A DNA stretch of 18,291 bases from JBBKWJ01 sp037968895 (GTDB lineage: Bacteria > Actinomycetota > Acidimicrobiia > Acidimicrobiales > SZUA-35), in contig JBBKWJ010000201.1 of NCBI GenBank assembly GCA_037968895.1, positions 1-18,291 on the forward strand. The letters run 5' to 3'. Positions 13,603-18,291 of the stretch are shown piece after piece. The notes beneath the pieces are model-generated. The model saw only the letters and a list, made by a program, of their open reading frames with translations, did not search any database and was not told where the DNA came from. A program made the position numbers and the translations under genes. Position 1 is the first letter of the stretch, and each line of letters opens with the position of its first letter.

Positions 13603-14529
13603 CTAGTCCGTGACGCCGAGTGTCTCCTCCAGCCATCTCGCCAGGAGCATCACGTGATGTTTGCTCGACTGTTGCGACGGGATGAGGTGGTAGCTCGTTG
13701 CCGGGTTCTCGACGGGGACGCCGACCGTAACGAGGCGTCGGTCGGCTAGTGCCGGATCGACAAGGCCAGACCACCCAAGCGCTACCCCCCGACCGGCCAT
13801 GGCCCCCTCGATGATAAGCGCGTGGTTGTTGTAGGTGATTGAGGCTTCCTTCGACGACCAGGCCAAGCCATTTGCAGCAAACCACTCTGGCCATCCGAGC
13901 CACTGTCGATCGCGGTTATCGAGGTGTAGAAGATCGAGTTGGCGGAGTCGGGCCGGGTCAGTCGTCGTCGTGAGGCCATGGTGCTCGGCGAAGCCGGGCG
14001 AGGCCACCGGCTGAACAGCTTCACCGAATAGGTGAACGGCGTCATCGGGGACCTGATCGTTCGCCGACAGGTGAATCGCCGCATCCCACTGGCTGTCTCG
14101 TAGTTCTTGGTCGCGATCGAAAAGGTGCAGCTGAAGCTGCACCTCACCGAACGCGAGCCGCAGCGAGTGAAGGCGCGGTACAAGCCAGACGGCAGCAAAC
14201 CCAGGGTTCGCGGCCAGAACGAACGTCTCGGGCGACGGAGCTATCAGATCGAGTCCTCGGTCGATCTCGTCGAAACCAGCTTCCACGGCGACGAGTAAGG
14301 CCCGTCCGTCAGGGTTGAGTCGAACCTGGTTCGCCGATCGGTCAAAGAGCCGCCGGTCAATGACGCGCTCGAGTTCGGAGATCTGTCGAGAAACGCCAGA
14401 TTGGGTGAGCCCAAGTTCTTCGGCTGCCGCGGTGAACGAGACGTGACGGGCCGCTACTTCGAAGATAGCGAAGAGCTGGATTCGTCGCACCCGTTGCAGT
14501 AATCGATGGGACTTGTTGGGTCGACTCAT
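13603..14529 (-). CDS. LysR-family transcriptional regulator
   Basis: From ATG 14529 the protein has 308 residues, the usual LysR length. The frame is open to 14583, but that start would place the operator-like dyad at 14540-14552 inside the gene. Residues about 15-75 carry the LysR winged helix (LFAIFEVAARHVSFTAAAEE, LTQSGVSRQISELERVIDRRLFDR). The rest is a periplasmic-binding-like effector domain, resembling GcvA-type regulators (VLAANPGFAAVWLVPRL, GRGVALGWSGLV). It is divergent from the MttB/GcvT-like pair and probably controls it, with the methylated substrate or a product as effector. HisA follows 40 bases downstream on the same strand. Confidence 0.92.
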   Translation of the reverse strand: MSRPNKSHRLLQRVRRIQLFAIFEVAARHVSFTAAAEELGLTQSGVSRQISELERVIDRRLFDRSANQVRLNPDGRALLVAVEAGFDEIDRGLDLIAPSPETFVLAANPGFAAVWLVPRLHSLRLAFGEVQLQLHLFDRDQELRDSQWDAAIHLSANDQVPDDAVHLFGEAVQPVASPGFAEHHGLTTTTDPARLRQLDLLHLDNRDRQWLGWPEWFAANGLAWSSKEASITYNNHALIIEGAMAGRGVALGWSGLVDPALADRRLVTVGVPVENPATSYHLIPSQQSSKHHVMLLARWLEETLGVTD

Positions 14530-14539
14530 GGTCGTAGCA

Positions 14540-14552
14540 TGACTCAGAGTCA
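14540..14552. promoter_or_regulatory. Probable LysR operator, T-N11-A dyad
   Basis: TGACTCAGAGTCA is a perfect 13-bp palindrome around a central A and fits the LysR T-N11-A box. It lies 11 bases upstream of the LysR start and 60 bases before the MttB start, in the intergenic region the two genes share. Confidence 0.6.
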
Positions 14553-14612
14553 GGCTCAGGTCCACAAATGATGGCATGTTCACGGCTTCGCTCAGGCCTC
14601 ATGCTGTAGAGA

Positions 14613-16145
14613 ATGTCAACGAGAGCAGCGGTTCGACGGGGTAGGGCGGTACGAGTTGCAGCGCGGGCTCTTGCCGACGACCCTTCCGACGCAGTCACAC
14701 TTCGGCGCATGGTGCCTACCTATGAACTCTTGGGTGACGCCGATCTTGACCGCCTCGAAGCGCATGCCGACTGGATTCTCGAAGAGATTGGAGTCGACTT
14801 CAGGGGCGACGAGGAAGCGCTTGAGCTGTTCGCTCAGGCTGGAGCGTCGGTTTCCGGCGACCGGGTTCGTTTCCCAAGGGGCCTCGCGAAGCAACTATGC
14901 GCGACGGCGCCGAAGCAGTTCGTCATGCACGGCCGGACTGGACTCGAAGTCACCATCGGGGGCGACAACGTGGTGTTTCTTCCGGCGTACGGTTCGCCCT
15001 TCGTCACTGATCTCGATAACGGCCGCCGTTACGCCACCCTTGAAGACTTCGAGAACTTCGTGAAACTCGCCTGGAGTTCTCCGTGGCTACATCATTCTGG
15101 TGGCACGGTGTGCGAGCCGGTTGACGTTCCCGTCAACAAACGTCATCTCGACATGGTCTACGCCCACCTTCGTTATTCGGCGAAGCCGTTTATGGGATCA
15201 GTCACCGCTCCAGAACGCGCCGATGACTCCATCAAGATGGCCCAGATCGTGTTCGGGGCCGAGTTCATGGAGAGCCATTGCGTGATCCAGGGAAACATCA
15301 ACGTCAACTCGCCGCTGGTTTGGGACGACGTGATGACGGGAGCGCTGAAGACCTATGCCAGGGCCAATCAGGGATGCGTCATCTCGCCATTCATCATCGG
15401 TGGAGCGATGGGGCCGGTCACGCAGGCCGCGTTGATTGCTCAAGCTCACGCTGAAGCTATGACTGGGATTGCCCTCACTCAACTCGTTCGTCCCGGTTCG
15501 CCGGTTGTGTACGGCAACTTCTTGACAACGATGGATCTGAAGTCTGGGGCACCGACGTTTGGCACGGCCGAGTCAACATTGGCAACCTACGCGATTGGGC
15601 AACTGGCCCGGCGCCTCGGATTGCCGCTTCGTTGTGGAGCTCACTACACAGCGTCAAAGAGCGCAGACGGTCAGGCGATGCAAGAGTCGGCCGACGCAAT
15701 GTCAGCCGGCATTCTCGCCGGAACCAACTTCGTGATTCATGCCGCTGGTTGGCTCGAGGGTGGGCTCACCATGGGCTACGAGAAGTTCGTGATGGATCTC
15801 GACCGGTGTGGCATGCTTCATCGCCAACTCGCGGGCCTCACTATCGACGACAATCAACTCGCGGGCGACGCGTATCGGGAGGCTGGCCCGGGTGGCTCGT
15901 ACCTCGGCACCGCGCACACGCTCGCCAATTTCGAAGCAGCCAACCACACCTCACAGCTCTGCGATACGACTTCGTTCGAGCAGTGGACCGAGGATGGAGC
16001 GCTCGACATGGAACAGCGAGCCAACAAGCGCTGGAAGGCAATGCTCGCCGACTACGTACCACCACCCATCGACGAGTCAGTCGACCAGGCACTCCTTGCG
16101 TTTATCGCAGAGCGCAAGAACTCGATGCCAGATGCCTGGTACTGA
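14613..16145 (+). CDS. MttB-superfamily methyltransferase, non-pyrrolysine (trimethylamine methyltransferase family)
   Basis: The protein has 510 residues, a usual length for the family. It starts with the basic segment common in aerobic members (STRAAVRRGRAVRVAARAL). The body is a TIM barrel with LEEIGVDFRGDEEALELFAQ, GGAMGPVTQAALIAQAHAEA and PGSPVVYGNFLTTMD, then APTFGTAESTLATYAIGQLA and AAGWLEGGLTMGYEKFVMD. Archaeal MttB uses an in-frame UAG for pyrrolysine. This gene has no internal stop and so belongs to the non-pyrrolysine branch, whose known members (for example MtgB) demethylate glycine betaine and other quaternary amines. The start has AGAG just upstream. A folate-dependent GcvT-like gene follows 30 bases later. 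The substrate is unknown; a betaine or other methylated amine is likely. Confidence 0.9.
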   Translation: MSTRAAVRRGRAVRVAARALADDPSDAVTLRRMVPTYELLGDADLDRLEAHADWILEEIGVDFRGDEEALELFAQAGASVSGDRVRFPRGLAKQLCATAPKQFVMHGRTGLEVTIGGDNVVFLPAYGSPFVTDLDNGRRYATLEDFENFVKLAWSSPWLHHSGGTVCEPVDVPVNKRHLDMVYAHLRYSAKPFMGSVTAPERADDSIKMAQIVFGAEFMESHCVIQGNINVNSPLVWDDVMTGALKTYARANQGCVISPFIIGGAMGPVTQAALIAQAHAEAMTGIALTQLVRPGSPVVYGNFLTTMDLKSGAPTFGTAESTLATYAIGQLARRLGLPLRCGAHYTASKSADGQAMQESADAMSAGILAGTNFVIHAAGWLEGGLTMGYEKFVMDLDRCGMLHRQLAGLTIDDNQLAGDAYREAGPGGSYLGTAHTLANFEAANHTSQLCDTTSFEQWTEDGALDMEQRANKRWKAMLADYVPPPIDESVDQALLAFIAERKNSMPDAWY

Positions 16146-16175
16146 TCCGAAATTACCCTTGAAGGGGATATCGCT

Positions 16176-17282
16176 ATGACCGAAGAACTCTCTCGTACTT
16201 CAGCCCTTGCTAGCCGCCATAGTGCTCTCGGTTCCGGCCTAGAGGATTGGAATGGAATGGGGACGGCATGGGAGTACAGCTCCGATGCCAACGATGAGCA
16301 CGACGCCATTCGTGATGCGGCTGGCATGTTTGACATGTCGCCATTGAAGAAGGTGAGGGTGACGGGCTCAGACGCGCTGGCCGTGCTCAACCATCTGCAC
16401 TCTCGCGATCTGACCCGACTAGCACCGGGTCAGTCGGCGTACGGCGCCGTCCTTACTGAGAAGGGAACCGTTGCCGACGACGCCATAGCATTTTGCGACG
16501 GCCCAAACGAGTGGCTGCTCGTGCACGGCTCCGGCGCCTCGATGGCGCTCCTCGCCGAATCGGCGGCTGGGCACGATGTCGATTTTGAGCTCGACGACGA
16601 CCTGCACATCATTTCGCTGCAAGGGCCGAAGGCACTTCCGCTGCTAGACGCCGACAGTCCTGCCGACCTGGAAGCGCTTCGCTACTTCCACCATCTCGAC
16701 ACCACGTTGTTTGGACACACTTGCATGGTGTCGCGAACCGGATACTCAGGAGAGCGAGGCTACGAGATCTTCGCCTCGGCCGAAGTAGTCGGACCAATCT
16801 GGGACAGCATTCTTGAAGCGGGCGCAGATCAGGGTGTAATGCCTGCCTCATTCACCGCACTTGACAAGGTGCGGGTCGAGGCTGCGCTTCTGTTCTACGG
16901 CTACGACATGACCGACCAGCACTTCCCGTCCGAAGTTGGTCTTGGCTGGGCGCTCAGCAAAAACGGCGCCGACTACCGCGGTAAGGACGCGGCGTTAGCT
17001 GCGGTTGGAAGCGAACGGTTTATCCTCGCCGGAATTGTCATTGAGCACAGCGACCTTGTCGGGGGAGGCGAGATTCTCAGGATCGCCGGAAAGGATGTTG
17101 GGGTTGTGAACAGCCCCGCGTATTCCCATCGCCTCGGCAAGTCACTGGCGCTCGGTCACATCGAGCCCGCAACTAACGTTGAGAACACCGCTATTGAGGT
17201 CGTTGGCGACGGGGTGGCATATTCCGCCATTATCGGGACGCTTCCGTTCTTCGACCCAGGCAAGACCAGAACCCATTCGTGA
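16176..17282 (+). CDS. GcvT/DmdA-family folate-dependent methyltransferase
   Basis: This 368-residue protein has the complete GcvT architecture: RDAAGMFDMSPLKKVRVTGSD at about 47-67, QSAYGAVLTEKGTVADDAI with the conserved catalytic-region Asp, RTGYSGERGYEIF near 190, and LDKVRVEAALLFYGYDMTD followed by PSEVGLGWAL. The C-terminal barrel ends with ALGHIEPATNVENTAIEV. Family members pass one-carbon groups to tetrahydrofolate, as in the glycine cleavage T protein, DMSP demethylase DmdA and dimethylglycine or sarcosine enzymes. No gcvH or gcvP is nearby, so a catabolic demethylase role with the MttB-like protein is more likely than glycine cleavage. AAGGGG 9 bases before the ATG is the ribosome binding site. 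The gap to the MttB-like gene is 30 bases, so the two are co-transcribed. Confidence 0.9.
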   Translation: MTEELSRTSALASRHSALGSGLEDWNGMGTAWEYSSDANDEHDAIRDAAGMFDMSPLKKVRVTGSDALAVLNHLHSRDLTRLAPGQSAYGAVLTEKGTVADDAIAFCDGPNEWLLVHGSGASMALLAESAAGHDVDFELDDDLHIISLQGPKALPLLDADSPADLEALRYFHHLDTTLFGHTCMVSRTGYSGERGYEIFASAEVVGPIWDSILEAGADQGVMPASFTALDKVRVEAALLFYGYDMTDQHFPSEVGLGWALSKNGADYRGKDAALAAVGSERFILAGIVIEHSDLVGGGEILRIAGKDVGVVNSPAYSHRLGKSLALGHIEPATNVENTAIEVVGDGVAYSAIIGTLPFFDPGKTRTHS

Positions 17283-17334
17283 GCTCATGGCCCGTGCGCA
17301 TGACCGTCCACAGACTGAGGTCGATCTGATCGAC

Positions 17335-17877
17335 CTAGTCCTCGGGCTCCTGCAAGGTTGAGCACAGCGGCTGTGGATTGATGATGAAGACAGAGGCGGA
17401 TGCCTCTGCTCCTTCTACGGGGGTAGCGGTCGCCGTTACGATTGGCCCTGGAGGCGGTTCCATTATCCCGCACTGATAAAAGATAGGTCCAAGGGAGGGA
17501 TTCTGGAGCTCGAGCGGACCAATTCCTAGTCCGGTAAGCACGAAGGTAGCGTCGTCGCCGCAACCATCGTGCAGAAAGAACAACGTCAATTCGAGTACGG
17601 ATGGATCGTCAGCGTTCAATCGCCACGAGTCGCCCCTCGCCGTAACCACGCACTCGACGGGAGGAGGAGGGCAGATGTCAGGGTATTTGCACCCGATCGG
17701 CTCGCTGCTCACGATCGCCGTTTGTGCGTTGGCACTGAATGCTGCCGGAGCCAGCGTGTCAATCGGTGTTGCGGCCTCGAGTTCGGCCGCGTCAGTCGTT
17801 GGCAAAGCTGATGTCACCACCGCTCCCAGAAGCACCACGCCGAAAAGTACGATTACAAAAAATGCCCGCTTAATCAT
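17335..17877 (-). CDS. Secreted or membrane-anchored hypothetical protein
   Basis: From ATG 17877 the protein has 180 residues. GGAGGG lies 10 bases upstream and favours this start over GTG 17895. A signal peptide or anchor is clear: MIKRAFF, then hydrophobic VIVLFGVVLLGAVVTSAL, then a likely cleavage near SALPTTDA. The exported part has six cysteines (in GCKYPDICPPPPVECVV, DGCGDD, YQCG, PLCSTL), suggesting up to three disulfides, and proline runs (PPPP, EPPPGP). It ends with an acidic tail. I recognise no family. It may be a cell-surface protein. It is convergent with the GcvT-like gene and divergent from the gene at the right edge. Confidence 0.7.
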   Translation of the reverse strand: MIKRAFFVIVLFGVVLLGAVVTSALPTTDAAELEAATPIDTLAPAAFSANAQTAIVSSEPIGCKYPDICPPPPVECVVTARGDSWRLNADDPSVLELTLFFLHDGCGDDATFVLTGLGIGPLELQNPSLGPIFYQCGIMEPPPGPIVTATATPVEGAEASASVFIINPQPLCSTLQEPED

Positions 17878-17956
17878 TTTCTTGATTCCCTCCACCTAGA
17901 GGCGGCTTTTCTATCACGCACTAGCGGGCACCGCAAATACTCGTAGGCTCTTCGCT

Positions 17957-18291
17957 ATGGCTAACCAGTTCTTTCCATACAAGCTCGACAACCGGTGGGC
18001 ACTCATGTTCCGGGTGCTTGGTGTCGACGACACTCAGGGCGTCGAGGTGACAACTGATGGGCTGATTCGAGCCACCTATGGTCGCAAGCGCATCGAAACC
18101 ACGGTCGATAACGTCGACCACACTCTCGTGACTGGCCCGCATCGGTGGTACACCGCAGTTGGTTTGCGGCTGAGTTTCGCGCCGAGTGACGACGGTGTCA
18201 CATTCGGCACCAATCACATATCCGGTCTCTGCATTGCCTTCGTCAACAAGGTTCCGAAGGTCATTGGCCTTCGCGACCACTCGGCACTGTG
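17957..18291 (+). CDS. Conserved hypothetical protein (partial, 3' end outside window)
   Basis: Translation from ATG 17957 stays open to the edge, giving 111 residues. It starts MANQFFPYKLDNRWALMFRV and includes GVEVTTDGLIRATYGRKRIE, TGPHRWYTAVGLRLSFAPSD, GVTFGTNHISGLCIAFV and VIGLRDHSAL. Alternating short strands suggest a small all-beta domain. The pattern resembles a conserved actinobacterial hypothetical family that I know only by its sequence style, with no function attached. There is no Shine-Dalgarno sequence. TAGGCT at 17944-17949 could be a -10 element with transcription starting at the ATG. A minus-strand frame across the same bases is antisense to it and much less protein-like. Confidence 0.75.
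   Translation, partial: MANQFFPYKLDNRWALMFRVLGVDDTQGVEVTTDGLIRATYGRKRIETTVDNVDHTLVTGPHRWYTAVGLRLSFAPSDDGVTFGTNHISGLCIAFVNKVPKVIGLRDHSAL

Noticed and set aside
14530..14583. Longer LysR N-terminus from ATG 14583
   Set aside because: It would place the T-N11-A dyad inside the gene and add 18 residues atypical for LysR proteins.
14613..16145. Pyrrolysine (in-frame UAG) in the MttB-like gene
   Set aside because: The frame is continuous from start to UGA with no internal UAG, so it is a non-pyrrolysine member.
15632..16162. Plus-strand 176-residue frame within the MttB-like gene
   Set aside because: It is an Arg/Ser/His-rich out-of-frame shadow of a clear family protein.
16150..16165. CCCTT/AAGGG dyad before the GcvT-like gene as a riboswitch or attenuator
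   Set aside because: The stem is only 3-5 bp with almost no loop. It is more simply the Shine-Dalgarno sequence with a chance complement.
17287..17361. 24-codon ORF right after the GcvT-like gene (MARAHDRPQTEVDLIDLVLG and 4 more residues)
   Set aside because: It has no ribosome binding site, is very short and overlaps the end of the convergent gene.
17921..18280. 119-residue minus-strand open frame at the right end
   Set aside because: It is antisense to the plus-strand frame from 17957, which has far more protein-like composition and conserved-looking motifs.

Overview
The window looks like a chromosomal segment of a GC-rich actinobacterium, possibly of an Ilumatobacter/Acidimicrobiia type. 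Supporting signs are a PriA-like HisA, an RsbW/SigB-SigF stress system, DUF1206 and DUF2254 membrane proteins, PadR-controlled ABC genes, and start codons placed so close to promoters that transcripts would be nearly leaderless. Lineage is an inference from gene content. No rRNA, tRNA, IS element, CRISPR array or prophage gene was seen. No stretch longer than 300 bases lacks a gene.

Layout. (1) 1-3025: a minus-strand operon of PadR regulator, ABC ATPase and FtsX-type permease. The genes are joined by two ATGA overlaps and the permease runs off the left edge. The promoter is embedded in dyad repeats that probably bind PadR. (2) 3035-7749: a general-stress block. Its core is a SigB/SigF-type sigma factor (4802-5560) preceded by a divergent RsbW-like anti-sigma protein (4431-4805). 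Convergent to it lies a minus-strand set: an HATPase anti-sigma protein (6406-6813), a STAS anti-anti-sigma factor (6016-6321) and a second HATPase protein (5585-5998). Around this core are an alanine-rich protein with a Rho_N/SAP-like tail, a flavodoxin-fold protein, a 51-residue membrane protein and a hemerythrin. (3) 7779-11617: DUF1206 and DUF2254 membrane proteins, cytidine deaminase and a GST-like protein. (4) 11705-13562: a doubtful small ORF, an SDR oxidoreductase and HisA. (5) 13603-17282: a LysR regulator divergent from an MttB-superfamily methyltransferase and a GcvT/DmdA-like folate enzyme. (6) 17335-18291: a secreted hypothetical protein and a conserved hypothetical protein cut by the right edge.

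The main observation is that the four genes flanking the sigma module each carry the same promoter form, GTTT-N15-GGGTA(A/T/G). These lie in two divergent pairs (3519-3543 with 3598-3622, and 7161-7185 with 7263-7287). All four have exactly 15-bp spacers, and three have the start codon about where transcription should begin. This matches the actinobacterial SigB/SigF promoter class, so the region reads as a sigma factor, its partner-switching regulators and its own local regulon. The flavodoxin promoter may also read through into the anti-sigma and sigma genes and so give autoregulation. The second system of interest is the LysR-MttB-GcvT cluster. It is probably an aerobic, folate-linked demethylation module for a methylated amine or betaine, with no corrinoid protein nearby.
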